This document shows positions 1 through 12,429 of a stretch of DNA of 64,000 nt, one piece after another. The notes below the pieces were generated by a model. That model saw only the letters and a program-made list of their open reading frames with translations, was not told where the DNA came from and did not search any database. This DNA comes from Cristatella mucedo (Eukaryota; Bryozoa; Phylactolaemata; Cristatellidae). Where the stretch lies: assembly GCA_009760855.2 (NCBI GenBank), contig WPIO01000028.1, forward strand, positions 4,457,501-4,521,500, in the 5' to 3' direction. The position numbers were made by a program, and so were the translations under genes. Position 1 is the first letter of the stretch; every line of letters starts with the position of its first letter.

Positions 1-130
1 CGGCGATGGCTATCACCACTGCTTGCAATGGCAATAAAAAGGATTGCCCACTGCAGGAATCGAACACACGAACTCGGGAAAGAGGTCATGAAACGCAACC
101 GCCTTACCTAGTGTGGCATCGCGGCTCATC
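1..130 (-). mobile_element. SINE-1 copy, cut by the window edge
   Basis: Reverse complement of a tRNA-derived SINE: B-box-like GGAATCGAACAC at about 57-67 and A-box region at about 105-117, ending at GGCTCATC (GATGAGCC on the minus strand). The SINE tail would lie left of base 1. Confidence 0.75.
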
Positions 131-332
131 ATCTTCACAGCTCAGAAGAGCAGTAGCTGCTATCGGTTCCGCTTGCAGTGGGCAAGAAAGAGTTGCCTGC
201 TGCGGGACTGGGTCGCCAAGTGCGAGTACGTTGCGTCTTGGCAAAGACGCAGGGGGTAGACCGTGCACATTGCCGCTTGCGCTTAGCGGAGGCTTTCGTT
301 TTTCTGTAGGCGATATACTATACCCACACAGT

Positions 333-375
<43 letters not shown>

Positions 376-483
376 TGACGTTCACGTTCATGCGTTTCAT
401 GACCCCTTTCCCGAGTTCGTGTGTTCGATTCCTGCAGTGGGCAATCTTTTATATTGCCATTGCAAGCAGTGGTGATAGCCATC
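5..483. repeat. Inverted repeat, two 93-base arms
   Basis: Arms 5-97 and 391-483 are reverse complements with about three mismatches. The 293-base spacer includes the (TA)n tract. The arms are SINE-1 sequence. Confidence 0.85.
341..373. repeat. (TA)n microsatellite
   Basis: About 16 uninterrupted TA units lying between two oppositely oriented SINE-1 segments. Confidence 0.95.
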
Positions 484-530
484 AAGGTTCTTCTGTCGCT
501 ATACAAAAGAGACTGTAGAATCAGCTGGCA
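388..530 (+). mobile_element. SINE-1 copy, 5'-truncated
   Basis: Carries the B box (GTGTTCGATTCCTGC) and the SINE-1 body with GGTGATAGCC and CTTCTGTCGCTATACAAAAG, but no recognisable A box. It is a near-perfect inverted copy of the SINE at 1-130. Confidence 0.75.
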
Positions 531-534
531 TTTT

Positions 535-1690
535 TTTAAAGATGAGGCTGTGTGGAATCAGCTCACCTTTACTTTAACTAGCGAACCGGCTCAGGTGCCT
601 TAAAGAAGGAATCGCTTGTGGAAATCTGAGAGCGACGACAGCTGACGGCAGTACGAGCCCGTAATGAGCGCGGTAGATAGATTCTCGAAACCAAACAGTG
701 GACGCTACGACACCGCAGCGACTGGCAAAGACCCTTCCTGCTAAGGGTAGTAGGCCAGTGGGTTAGACTTTTGGAAGTGTAAGCTGACGCCCTGACAGCA
801 GCACACGACGGTGCACAAGCGACGAAATGCAGACGCCGTGGGGGCAGGGGGGGGGGGCTTCAATACTCGTGCATTCCGTCAACGCTCGCAGCGTTACACC
901 GCACAGCAGTTCTCCCCTCCGTCCTGTTGCCCACTGCCCACTGCCTGCTCCTGTCCCGGCAGTGACTCACCCTCGCAAAAACATCAGCTCATTCAACCGC
1001 AATCCCATATAACCCATAAAACGATAGAACCATAAAAACCCGCAATAAACCATGAACCCACTGGAAGGAGCAGCTCAGCTTGTGCTCGAAGGGCTTAACG
1101 ACGGCGAAAGCGTGGGAGACAGAGGAGAACTGCGGCGGCGGCGCGGCACGTTCGCCCTCTGGCGCGCGCTCTTGCTTCGCCCACGAAAGTAGAGCTGCGT
1201 CCGCGGCAGCATCCGGCAGCTCGGAGAGAAGTTAACCGGCGGCGGCGGCGGCGGCGGAGAGCTGCGCCGGCCGACGACGCTCCCGCGGTCTCCGCCCGGA
1301 ATCCGGAGAGTCCCTCTTCCAAAATGACCGACTCGTCGCCAGAGGGGCACGTCGGCTCCACAGTCGAGCCTGCTGCCTACTTTTGCCAGCGTCTCACGGC
1401 GAAAATAGCTTGGATGAGGAGGACTCCGCCGCCAAGCTGTCCGTGCATTGGCGACAGCCGGACTAGACTTCTGCAGCTCACTTCTTGCTGGGCTTCCTGC
1501 CCTTGCAATAACACGCCTTCTGCCGGTGCAAAACTAGGCGGCTAGAATTATCTGTCGTAGCAGTCGCAACTGCCGCATTAGGCCCTCTTCGTCATCTTTC
1601 GCATACACCGATTACTTCAAGATCACGTGTCACTTCCCTTTAGGTAGCTCCATTCTCCTAGTTCCGGCCCGACGCACATCTGAAATAGTT
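535..1690. other. Gene-poor stretch with GC-rich island at about 1070-1550
   Basis: 535-1070 shows nothing beyond a ten-base G run near 847. From about 1080 to 1350 the sequence is very rich in CpG and contains (CGG)n at 1240-1256. An ATG at 1324 (A at -3) opens a 73-codon frame MTDSSPEGHVGSTVEPAAYF. It could be a promoter and first exon of an unknown + strand gene; no partner exon was found. Confidence 0.25.
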
Positions 1691-2280
1691 TCACTTCAGA
1701 CCACTGTTCTGAGTTTTGACAATTGGTTACGCCCCTTACTCACTTCAAATCTCTCGGAGACCGTGTCTTCAGTCACTATGCTCTGTTAGCCTGGAGCTCA
1801 CAACCGACGGACAACACATCATTTCCTGTGTTGACAGCACTCAAAAAGAAGCTGACAGCCACAGCAGCCTGTCCCACACGGCCGCCTTTTCGCTGTCCGA
1901 GTAAATTGTCCTTTTCTCCCTGACTTTGCTCAGGAGGAAAGTAAAACGCCGAGTCCGGGTTACACCGACCGCAGCTTTTGACGAGCATCGCAGCGGACCC
2001 GCCCTTTTTACTGTGAGCTTTGCCCACCTGCGCGGCGTTGATCGAGTGATGCCAACCGGGCGTCCTCTAGCCAGCAACAGCGAGTCTTTCGTTTGCCTTT
2101 CTACGCTTGCCGTATCGAGATAACTGTGCTGCGTGCTTGCCTAAGAAATAGGATACCTTCCTTCTTGCTGTTGAGTATTGGTTGTTGCTTCTCCTGAAGC
2201 AAGTTTTAAAGCACCCGAATGGAGACTGAGCTCTCTTAGGGTACTATACAAACTACTAAATTATTATTATGAAGAAAACG
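1690..2280 (+). mobile_element. Old LINE-A fragments
   Basis: 1700-1880 resembles the LINE-A C-terminal region (Phe-Gly-Asp-Arg / Ser-Tyr-Ala / Trp-Asn-Ser-Leu style sequence with GAGACCGTG and AAGCTGACAG). 2190-2275 resembles a decayed LINE-A tail with GAGCTCTCTTAGGGT and ATTATTATT. Highly diverged. Confidence 0.5.
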
Positions 2281-3350
2281 AAACTGTAATGCGGAGCTCG
2301 GTAAACGAGCCGTCAGAAACGGCGCAGGAATAAACTTTGCCGACCCGCTGACCTCGCTCAAAGAGAGTGCCCCTTCCAAGCTTGCGAATTGGCAAAATAA
2401 GAGTCCGCCGCCTCTAGCACCCCTTACACGTTTGCTCACGGACTGTGCAGGGCCAGCGAAGCGGGTAGCACGTCGCTAGCGAGGTTACGAGTCGGCCTGG
2501 ATACAATTCCAGATCGCACCAGATCGGCTAATCGCCTGGAACTAATCGCAGACCAACGGTTCTCGCACGGACGCCAATATACTGTTACAATGAAAGCAGG
2601 GGGCACGCCGTCGCCCTATGATCTTCAATATTGACCATGCGAACACCCAACACTGCGACATCTCGTACAGGCGCCTTCTCCGGCCGCAACGCCGAACGCG
2701 GGCTGCAACTCGAGCTCAGCAGCATGAACCTCCACGTGACAGTTCCACGCAAGCGCGTGAAATGCAAGCAGACTTTTCTTGCAATATTTTCGGACGCAAC
2801 GAGATCTCGTGCTGGCTAGATTAACCTGGCTAAAGATTTCTTTCGGCGATTTCTTCTCATCAGTCGGCGCATTTCGAATGAGCCTCGTTTAGATATGCAT
2901 CGTCGTTCTTCCGTTTTCTGTTTCTTGTTTAGCTGCCCCAACTATTTTGGTTTTGCCCTCGCACCACCAGCCCGTCTGACGAGGGCTTATTGAGCTGTGC
3001 CGCTGATCAAGCTCGACGGCCGCAGCTAAAGCCAAGAACTCTCTCGCACCATCCATTGACTGGACGACATCTAAAGCGAAATGAAAAATCCATCCACTTC
3101 TCCCGGTATAAGCATCATCCGTATGAGTCGCCGCCTGTGTGCATATCTGAACTATAACTATTCACATTGATCTTTCATGATTATTTAACATCAATCAGTC
3201 GACGAATTAATCAGTAGACGCTTTATATTTCTATTTATTTTAAGTAAAGTGTTTAGAACAGACTCACTAGTCTTAGGTCGCTCTAAAAACCTTTTACTAT
3301 AAGTAATGTTCATTGCAAGCTATACTCCACAAGCATTCCACAAAATACAA
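2280..3350. other. No feature seen
   Basis: No splice-bounded conserved exon, RNA gene or clear repeat recognised; AT-rich after about 2800. Confidence 0.4.
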
Positions 3351-3352
3351 AC

Positions 3353-3518
3353 TGATTTAACAGCCTCTTTTGTATAGCAACAGAAGAGCCTTTACGGCTA
3401 TCAACACCACTTACAGCGGCGATATAGGACCGCCCACAGTAAGATTCGAATCCACGACCTCGGGACCGAGGTCGTGAAAAGCAACCGCCTTACCTAGAGT
3501 ACCATCATGGCTCACCAC
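3353..3518 (-). mobile_element. SINE-1 copy
   Basis: Reverse orientation: tail CTCTTTTGTATAGC at the left, B box (GATTCGAATCC) near 3445, A-box region near 3485-3500 and the conserved end GGCTCACC at 3511-3518. Nearly full length. Confidence 0.85.
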
Positions 3519-3519
3519 A

Positions 3520-5330
3520 AAGGACCTAGCGTACGATGGTAAGGTCTTCTTACCTTCATTGCTCTACGACCGTATGCCACTCCGCTTGCAAACTATCCAC
3601 TATTCAAACGTGTTAGTCAAGGTCAGGCCTAATGAAGATCAGCTGACTCAACGGCCTTAATGCTACAGCGACAGAAAAACCTGACGGTTTTCCAACGCAG
3701 CGGGCAGGAAAGAAATGCCTGCTACTGTCTCGAAACGCATATCCGGTTGGTGAAGTTCAAGCACCGACCGAAACAATTCAAGATTCTTCCACGTAACTGC
3801 AGTCGACTTCTATTTCAGGTTGTTTAAGTAGACTTCGGCAGCTGCTAACAAAAGAGGCGACGGCCGGGATTCGATTTGAGTAACTCATCCCTATAATGGT
3901 CGAAGGAATCTTGAGATATATGGCCAAATTTCTATAGAAATGTTCTAGACAGGCGAAGGCAGTCCTCTAGTGACGGCGGAAGTCTACACGGCTACTCGAT
4001 CTTTATGACTTTGTGGAGTTACAGACGGAGATCACTACCGACACGCTGTGCCAAATGTTTAGTAAAGCTGAAGGAACAAGAGGCGCTTATCCGAACCGCC
4101 GAATACCTACTCTACCACGACGACACGTTAGGGACGAATGAATTGTCATATCCGTTCCTTCCTTTGAACAATTTTCGTAGGCAGCGAAAGGCGAGTGTCT
4201 TACCAACATGCCATTTCGACAGCTAACTAGTCCGAGATTGAGTCTGTGGCAGCAGACGTGTGGCTGTCGTCACGACTTTGACTCTCTGCGCCTGCCTCTC
4301 TGTGCTCTCTGCGTCTGCGTCACGCCGTCTCTGTCTTGGCGAAGCCCCTCTCCCAGCCTGCATCATGCTGACTGCATCAGGTAGCGACTACAAGCCCGCT
4401 GCTGCTCGATCGTCTGCTCACATATGTGGCTAGCGCATTTTGCTGCTGCTTAGCATTGCCGAAACTGCAATCAAGACCGATTCGTACTCACAAGCGCTGC
4501 CACGGACTTCCTCCAAAGAACTATGCCAACTGTGTATCTCCTGCACCGCTCGCTGTGCTGTACGTAGTGCTGAAATCTACTTAGCACTTATCGATCCAGC
4601 CAAGACGCCTAACGGAAAGCTCGCCAAGAATAGGTTCGGCTAGTTCCCAGGGGAAGCGGAGCTGCAAGCGCATCCGTTCTCCGTGCACCAGCAATGCAGC
4701 GTACCTTCTAGCAGTCAACTTACCCAGCCGACGGCTGCATCGATGACACCAAGCGAGGTGAATCGACAGCCGAGGCCTAAATATCAGGAGAACCACTTGC
4801 CTCTTTCGGGCTTCACCAATCAGACGAGCTGCTGCATAAGCAGATGACTCATTTACAGTACAATCGTGAATTCCACCCTTATTGTTTGCTAGCTTTCAGC
4901 TGGTTCTATAGTCCTGTATAAGCCAAGGCGTAAGCAGCCAAATGACACACTGAAAAAACATTGCTAAATGATGCACCTCCTGCAGCATTCCAAATGCTTG
5001 CTGATTTCTAAATTAAGTATCATGCTCGATCACAAGTTCCAGTTTGTCTTACTAACTTAAGGGAGGCAAAAGATCAGAGAGTGTCTCTGCGAAGGCTTCG
5101 CACTGCATCACTAGCATGCAGCAGGGTGAATAAGCATAACCGCAAATATGGCTGTCATATAAGCCGAATTTCCACCTCGCGACGAATATACTCAACAGGA
5201 AGAAAACAAAAGGTACGTCAGATCATCGCCGAGTGTTGAACCCAAGATCTCTGACAGCAGAGGTTAAAGCGTAGCTACAGAAGTTATATCCCAAGACGCA
5301 TGGCATTTCACGAGACTGTACGAAGTAAGA
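3520..5330. other. No gene seen; one LINE-B terminus-like patch
   Basis: TTTATGACTTTGTGGAGTTA at about 4000-4022 matches the extreme 3' end of LINE-B. The 73-codon frame starting at 4005 begins inside this patch and is not conserved with anything I know. Confidence 0.35.
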
Positions 5331-5492
5331 GGCTTAGATTTTAGCTCAGGGGTTAGGTGCTCACTCTTTATGAAGGTTCGTGGGTTCGAGCCCTGCAGAA
5401 GGCGATCCTTTATTGCCCACTGCACATGGTGGCAAGGCTCTCCTGCCGCTATACAAAATAAGGCCGTTAAATTGGGTAGGCTTTACTTTAAG
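5331..5492 (+). mobile_element. SINE-1 variant
   Basis: tRNA-like head with A box (TTAGCTCAGGGGTTAGG) and B box (GTGGGTTCGAGCCC), followed by the SINE-1 body (CGATCCTTTATTGCC, GCCGCTATACAAAATAAGG). The head differs from other copies. Confidence 0.7.
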
Positions 5493-5991
5493 AGAGAACG
5501 ATGATCGACCGTTACGATACACTTCAGCTGCTGAACGTGCTCGATGGGCTGCTGGAGCGCAGGCACGAACGCACGCACGCACATACTCGCGCCTATTCAG
5601 GCACCGTCGTCCAACCTGGATTATGTTTCTGCTATAACGTTTGCTTTGCTCCATTTAATACGAGTAATGGCAGCCGCTTGAATCTTAACATTTGTACGGC
5701 GATGTATTTGCGCGGTCATCCGATATATTCTATGAAAGTCAGGTTGTTGCTAGTATATATTTGTTACAGTACTTGGTTACCATCGGCGTAACTTTGAGTA
5801 TTTAATGGTTGGTCATCGACGGATTCATTAGACGTTCTTCCAATATTACGTGACCGTGAAGTCAGTCTAGCCCTCAGTAAAACTCACGCTTGAGTTCGTA
5901 CGAACGAAAGACCGGAGTCGGTCCACTTATTCGTAACGGCGTACGTACAGATGAATTCACTTTGTGGGCCCACAGAATGTACGAGCGCGTT

Positions 5992-6001
5992 CGCACACAC
6001 A

Positions 6002-6038
<37 letters not shown>

Positions 6039-6130
6039 ACGTACACACACACGTGCACGCACGTACACACACGCACACAAGCCCACACACAATACACAAC
6101 AAATACACATACACACACAAACACACCCTC
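5992..6130. repeat. (AC)n microsatellite, interrupted
   Basis: CACACA runs with ACGT interruptions. Several overlapping reading frames of Thr-His or Cys-Val repeats here are simple-repeat artefacts. Confidence 0.95.
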
Positions 6131-6885
6131 TCACGCGCGAATAAAGGCATGCTCATTCATAAAGGTATTTATGTATATATATTTAATTTTGCATATAAAT
6201 GTAATAATGAGGAGAAATTTATATAGAGCCCTCAGACAACTAAATCTCATTCTAGACACTTTCATATGCTGCAAAGAAAGCAGTGCATTTATACAGTGGC
6301 GAAGCCGGCATTGTCACCTGGTGGGAAAGGTCTGCAAAATATTTATGTAGGAGGCCCGAAAGGTTTTCATGTAGGCATGGCTAGACCCGCAATTATTGAA
6401 CCGTTCTAGTCCAAAATTTTAGTTTTTATTCGGAAAGAACTCGGCTATTGCTCGTCAAGAGGAATTAAGACATAATTTCGTCATTAGTGACGGTGGGGCG
6501 TGGGAATAGAGGGCGGCGGCAAAGGTCTCTTACCCACTCTCGGGGAAATGCTCTCCTGCTTCTTGGCTGTGCCGCCCTGTACTGGTGATTAATGGGGTGT
6601 TATTTACTGTCCAGAAGGCTCTAATCATGTTAGAAATCGTATTTAGAGGGTTAAGACAAGGTTTTCTATTATATAACTACGAAAATATTCGATTTATAAA
6701 TAAAAAGAAGACTATTTCGCGGAAATTCACTTATCACGGTAGAGTCTTGAACTGATTAACCGCGATAAACGAGGGCCAACTGCATATACAGGAACTCATA
6801 CAGTTAGCTGAGGTCATAGACAAAGGTAAATAAATACATTTATAAACAGAAAAAATGTGCATAAATAAATATATATATATATATA
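6131..6885. other. No feature seen
   Basis: AT-rich sequence without recognised genes or repeats. Confidence 0.4.
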
Positions 6886-6985
6886 TTGTGTGTGTGTGTG
6901 CGTGCGTGCGTGCGCGCGCGCGCGTGCGTGCGTGCGTGCGTGTGTGTGTGTGTGTGTGTGTGCGTGTGTGTGTGTTTGTGTGCTG
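6872..6985. repeat. (TA)n then (TG/CG)n microsatellite
   Basis: A short TA tract at 6870-6887 runs into alternating TG and CG dinucleotides to about 6985, all of the alternating purine-pyrimidine kind that can form Z-DNA. Confidence 0.95.
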
Positions 6986-7124
6986 TTAAAGCTCAGAGCA
7001 CACGCCGCCTCACTTATGGCAAGGTCAACAATAGAAGGAGAGACTAAAGGTAAGATTGGAGTACTTCACGACCCAGCTCACATATTATGGAGCCCTCTTC
7101 TGACTGTAAGTCGGTGTCAGATCG

Positions 7125-7290
7125 TTAGCTGATTAAACAGCTTCATTTATATAGCGGCAGAAGAGCCTTTAGGCTCTCAACGCCGCTTGCAGTGGTCGGT
7201 AAAGAATCGTTCACTACAGGGCTCGAATCCACGATCCGGATCGTGAAGAGCAAACACATTACCCCTAGGCTAACCCCCAGAGGCTACCAG
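7125..7290 (-). mobile_element. SINE-1 copy, diverged
   Basis: TAGCTGATTAAACAGC tail at left, GCGGCAGAAGAGCCT body, B box complement GGGCTCGAATCC near 7222, and a degraded A-box end. Confidence 0.8.
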
Positions 7291-7985
7291 CTATATAAGG
7301 CGCTTATCTCTAGGTCAGCATACATCGAGGCCCACATTGTAACGCAACACTGAAATTTCCCGTGATTTATCACGTGCGCAAGCAAGTAGCATTAAATAAT
7401 TTTGCATAAGCTAGTAGCATTAAAAAAAAATTTTTAATGTGCATATAGCGCCGTAAAGTCACTAACTCTCTCTTTCTAGGCATTTTCCATCTGCGGGGAA
7501 AAAAGAAGTAATAACGCGTGGATTAGGTTGGTAAACGTTTGCATTAGAGGATTTGTCATCTCGATTAGACGGGGCTATTGTACACAGGCCTTCAAAATAT
7601 CAAAGACTTGTGCAGGTCCGCCAGGCGAGTCCAGCCATCGCAGAGCCTGACTGGAACGTCTCCCTCCGACTGGGCGATCCGCACGGCGATGTCGGCGCCA
7701 TCGTTTCTGAACCTAGGTATTGGTAGCCACGAAATCTGTACATCCGCGACTCCTCTGTCACCGGGTATACTGCCGAGACTACCACGCCCTTAGGAGTTAC
7801 CATTAGGAGTTACCGCCACGATGCTGGACGATCTCAGTCACCATTCTCAGCAATCGCTGTAGAGCGAAGGTTGCCGCCGCTAGGCACGTTCCCCGCTGCC
7901 CAGGTTTGGCTCAGGGGTAAGAGGCCCGCGTTGTGTGTGCCTGTTGCTTCTCGGCCACTGGTGTGTGCCCCGCTCTCGGCGGGTG
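7290..7985. other. No feature seen
   Basis: Contains an A/T palindromic patch near 7420-7440; no gene recognised. Confidence 0.35.
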
Positions 7986-7988
7986 GTT

Positions 7989-8073
7989 GGGCGGTTGGCT
8001 CGGTGCGGCCTTTGATGTGGGCGGGTGTTTGGGCGGTTGGCTCGGTGCGGCCTTTGATGTGGGCATGTGGCCC
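7989..8073. repeat. 42-base tandem duplication
   Basis: Two copies, starting 7989 and 8031, of a unit containing GGCGGTTGGCTCGGTGCGGC and CTTTGATGTGG. Confidence 0.9.
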
Positions 8074-8485
8074 ACCAAGGTGGCTCACCACGGATGCACT
8101 CCCTTATCTGTGGTGAGTCAGCCCCTAGCTCATATATGTACCCGCTTGGGGAATAAAGATTTGAGTCTCGTTCACCGCTCACGTTCGCCCGCTCGTGTCT
8201 TCGTGTCTCCGTGAGACTCCACTAGCGCTGCTACAGCCGGAGACACAGTAACATAACACCCGCTTTCAAAGATCAAGATTGTGGGTCGAGCTCTACTGCC
8301 TATGTAAAAGAGCCTGGATATACTAAAAGTTCTCAAACGTCGCTACACAAATTAGTTATTATTATCTCCACCATCGGCACTCTCAGTAAACGGCAGAGCA
8401 TTGATTGCCACCGCTAGGCACGTAGCGGCCAGGCACTTGCTAGTAAGCGATGCACATGCAAGCATACCCGTATATACCTAATACT

Positions 8486-8589
<104 letters not shown>

Positions 8590-9815
8590 GTGGATATCTA
8601 TTTGTGACACTACCAAGCCGCGAGGAATGGGTGGATGTTACGCTTTAAGTAGTTCAATAAAAGCCTAAGACCCTTTTAATTTAAAGTCGATGGCCGTAAT
8701 CTTCATCTCTCGCAACTAATAGAGACTCGCAACAAGCAAGCAATACAGCCCTGGCCCAGGAATGTGCTGGGTAGTGCTGCCCAGAGATTACTAGTGCTGT
8801 GGTAGCATTAATGGAGGATGCTCTCCACGAGAGGCCGTAAGCTACTGAGGGGTGGTGAGTTACTGAAATGAGCAAAAAACTTGAATTTGCTTGGCCAAAT
8901 CAGAAGAAGTAAAACTATTTCGCATCCCAGAGTGTATTATCTGCAGCGGACTTACACATTTCTTGAAATTCTTCCATATCGTACCTGAGATGGCAGTCTT
9001 ACGTGGACTGAAAGGAACACGGTTGGGTTGATGAAAATCAGTTTGAGAGTAATCATATCGATGGCATATTAGTTAAGAAGGAAGCGCAATAACTAATAGC
9101 AGTTGGAAACCCGTTAACAACCGTGAACAATGCTTTTTAATGAAGAAAAACGAATATGTGCAGCTAGGCCTCTAAAGTTATCGCTCGAAGCTCCGTGCAC
9201 ATTAAATGAACAGTCTTTATTGGTAACACAATTCCATTAACAGTATCAGCTAGCTAGTAGAATGAATGATTACCTTACACTAGCTCGGATCCGTACAGCC
9301 AATCTCTGTAAAAAAGAAAACCGCTATCGGTTCACCATTGCATGGCCGGCATCTAGACAGAGCTTAGCGGATCTCCTGCAACGGAACCCTTCGAATGGGT
9401 CGCTGCTCATTTACCGATCATTCTCGGCGCGCTTCAACTTTCTAGAAGAGATCTTCTCCCCCCCCCCGCCCCTCCGTCCACCCTCTCAGTAGAATTAGTT
9501 AGTTATCCCTCCACCACCTAACGACGCCACCCCTATTCCGCCAGCCGCCGGCCGGATGGAAAAGCGAATCAAAGAGCCGCCCGGGTGCAGCGCCCTATGC
9601 GCCTGCGCTCTGTGCTCCGTGGGAATGGTAAGAGGTGATCGGGTAAAAACTGCGCAGCTAAAGGAAAAATCCCCCATCCTTCCGTGTGGGGAGGGGGAAT
9701 GGGAAGAGGGCCTCTCAGAGAGGTGAGATGTACCAAGATGTCCCGCCCTTGCCTCATAGGCTTGATCAGTCGGGGGAGCTGCGTTAGACTTAAGTAAAGC
9801 CTCTCTGCCTTTTTT
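8590..9815. other. No feature seen
   Basis: No gene recognised. A C-rich run lies at about 9460-9475. Confidence 0.35.
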
Positions 9816-11060
9816 TGCTTAATCTTTCGGCAGCGTTTGCTACTATTGATCATCAAGTCGTTTTCGAGCGTCTCTCGTCTCTGGCATCAGGGCATCGCTG
9901 GCACTCCACTGCAATGGTTTAGGTCCTATCTCAACGAGAGACTCCAGAGTATTGATGTAAACGGGCAAAGATCATCAGAGCGACCACTGAAGTTTAGGAT
10001 ACCTCAGGGCTCTGTGCTCGGTCAGCTTCTTTTCAAAATGTACACTCTCTGTCTTGCCCGCCCGTGTGATCGCCAAGCACAGTCTAGGCTTTCACTTCTA
10101 TGCAGACGACGCTAAGCTGCACCTGTGCTTTGATCCCTACCAGTCCTCCAGTTCTCTCAACTCCCTTGCTGCATGTATTGATGACATCCGCACATGGATG
10201 GCAGCAAACTTCCTTAGATTGAATGATGATAAAAACAACCTACTAGTTATGGGCAAACCAAGTGTGACTCAGAAATTGGAAAGATTAAGGCTCAATATCG
10301 ACGCTGCCAGCATATCTCGTGTAGCATTTGGATTTGCTTAGACAGGAATATTCCATCCAAATCGGTCCGTGCATTTGAAACATTCCATCTCGATTTCTAT
10401 AACTCACTGTTGGCCGGTCTACCGGCCTGCGCAATCAGACGATGACAGTCGGTGAACAACTCTAGAGCTTGTCTGTCGAGAGCGTGGCAGTTGCCACATC
10501 ACACCACTTGTCGCCGACCTGCACTTGCTCCCTGTCGAGCAGCGTAGCGACTTCAAGATTCTGTCACTCAGTTTTAGGTCCCTTCATTCTCTGGCTTCAG
10601 CGTACCTGTCAGAACTAATTTACCACTAGGCTAGGCCTCGTACTGCCCACTTGTATGACTCTAATCATTTGGCTACGCCCAAAATAGACTTGCTGGTTTG
10701 GCCCAGTGGTTAAGGTGCACACCCGACTAAGGTCAAGGTGAACGTAACTGATGAACAAGGTCGTGGGCTCGAGCCTCGTCGCATATGTGAAGCGCCTGAA
10801 TAGAGATTACGATCTCTTAGGGTGCTGTAGAAATGAATCATATAATTTTTTGTTATTTTTAAATTCTTCAGAGACCAGGCCTTTGGTTCGTATGCTCACA
10901 AAGCCTGGAACTCAATCCCAACCGACGTCACACCGTCCCCCTGACTTGATGACATTTAAAATGAAGCTAAGAACGTACATATAACTCATAATATTTGCTT
11001 GGTCCTTGCGATTTTTCGCGTTTGTACTTATGCGTGGTGACACTGTGTATGATCCGTTTA
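9815..11060 (+). mobile_element. LINE-A copy interrupted by SINE-2
   Basis: Non-LTR retrotransposon reverse transcriptase remnant. 9890-10050 encodes GTPLQWFRSYLNERLQS and IPQGSVLG (RT motif with the QG turn). 10090-10340 encodes FYADDAKLHLCF (YADD catalytic motif), SLAACIDDIRTWMAANFL and LLVMGKPSV. Several frameshifts and stops. The coding sequence is cut at about 10690 by SINE-2 and resumes near 10865 with the SYAHKAWNS-like region. Inactive. Confidence 0.85.
10690..10852 (+). mobile_element. SINE-2 inserted in LINE-A
   Basis: A box (TTTGGCCCAGTGGTTAAGG), B box (GTGGGCTCGAGCC), then the shared 3' stem-loop region GAAGCGCCTGAATAGAGATT with GATCTCTTAGGGTGCT. Confidence 0.85.
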
Positions 11061-11349
11061 CCATATTTGCATGTTGACACCATGCATACTACCACTAGCA
11101 TTTGATCATGTGTCCTTTAAAGCAGTTGTATCATATGTATATATAGTCGGCTGCCCGCCAGCGCCTCCTCTCGATCAACCCAAAGGGTCCAGCCAGGCGC
11201 CTAGTGAGCTGGCTAGAGACTCTCGTATGGGAGACCGGCTGCATGGTCAACGAGCTTAGATCGGACCGCTGAGAAAATCTAATCTCAAGGTAGAAACTGC
11301 CATCGCTTGTCCAGCGCGGTGGGTCCAGAACCACCATCAAAGCCCTGTC

Positions 11350-12012
11350 ACCCAGCATGTGCGATCAGGCGATTGCAGCTGGTGCAAAACTCTGCAGCTA
11401 GGCTTGTCTGTCGTGAGCGTCGCAGTTGCCACATTACTCCACTTCTCGCCGACCTGCACTGGTTACCAGTCAAGCAACGGATTGACTTCAAGGTTTTGTC
11501 GCTCACTTTTAGGTCTCTTCATTCTATGGCTCCAGCCTATCTTTCAGAGATACTACCCCATCAGGCAAAGCATCGTACCACTCGCTTTTCGGAATCCAAC
11601 AGTCTAGAAATACCTCGTACAAACCTTAAATCCTTTGGAGACCGTGCATTTAGCTCGTATGCTCCCACAGCCTGGAACTCCCTCCCGACCTGCATCAGAA
11701 CATCCCCTGACCTGACCACATTTAAAAGAAACTTAAAAACATACCTATTTAGGACAGCATTTAGTGGGTCCTTGTGATTCGTCCTCGATGTGCTTATGCG
11801 TGCTGACACTGTTCATGCTGCCACTAACCACATTTGCATGCTGACCCAGTGCATGTAACCCCTAACCATGTTATTCATTTTGTTTGTTTTTCAAGCATGA
11901 TTTTACTTACTATTCTATTGCGTATCACTTTGCAGCAAATGTAAAGCGCCTAGAAAGAGATTAAGTTCTCTGAGGGCGCTTTATCAAGTGCAATATTATT
12001 ATTATTATTATA
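11350..12012 (+). mobile_element. LINE-A 3' portion
   Basis: 5'-truncated copy with a near-intact frame of the RT C-terminal region: RRLQLVQNSAARLVCRER, HWLPVKQRIDFKVLSLTF, AYLSEILPHQAKH, AWNSLPTCIRTSPDLTTF, ending about 11775, then a 3' UTR with the GTAAAGCGCC hairpin at about 11940-11985 and an ATT-repeat tail. Confidence 0.93.
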
Positions 12013-12019
12013 AGGTCTA

Positions 12020-12425
12020 CCCCACTCTCTAGCCCTGGCCCACCTCGGAATTATCTGTACCTACCTGAATTAGTTTCACTTCAGATTTCCCGCTCCGTCA
12101 GCTCTTCCGATGGGTCATTTGGCTGTGCCTTAAATCGTCTTCAAATTCCTTTACGGACCGTGCATTCGGTTAGTAAGCTCTCAAAGCCTGGAACTCATCG
12201 CCGACTGACGTCACAAGTGAGCTTCCGATGTTGTAGGACATTCAAAACGTAGCTGAAAACATACCTGTTCTGCACAGTGTTTTTTCTCTGGCCAGGTAAT
12301 GTGATAAAGTTATGAGCGCTATGACAAAGCTATTGACATCCTTTTTTTTACAGCATATGTATATTGTGTAGTCAGAGATCGATCATCTTGAGGCATTATA
12401 TACATTTTGCATTATTATTTATTGC
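12020..12425 (+). mobile_element. Older LINE-A 3' fragment
   Basis: Diverged LINE-A C-terminal region (AAAGCCTGGAACTCAT, GACATTCAAAACGTAGC) directly behind the previous copy, ending in a decayed tail ATTTTGCATTATTATT. Confidence 0.7.
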
Positions 12426-12429
12426 AATT

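Noticed and set aside
5874-6350. Cys/Val- and Thr/His-repeat frames on both strands
   Set aside because: Translations of the (AC)n microsatellite.
8235-8365. Very old SINE-2 copy
   Set aside because: Only scattered similarity (GTGGGTCGAGC, GAGCCTGGATA); too weak to list.
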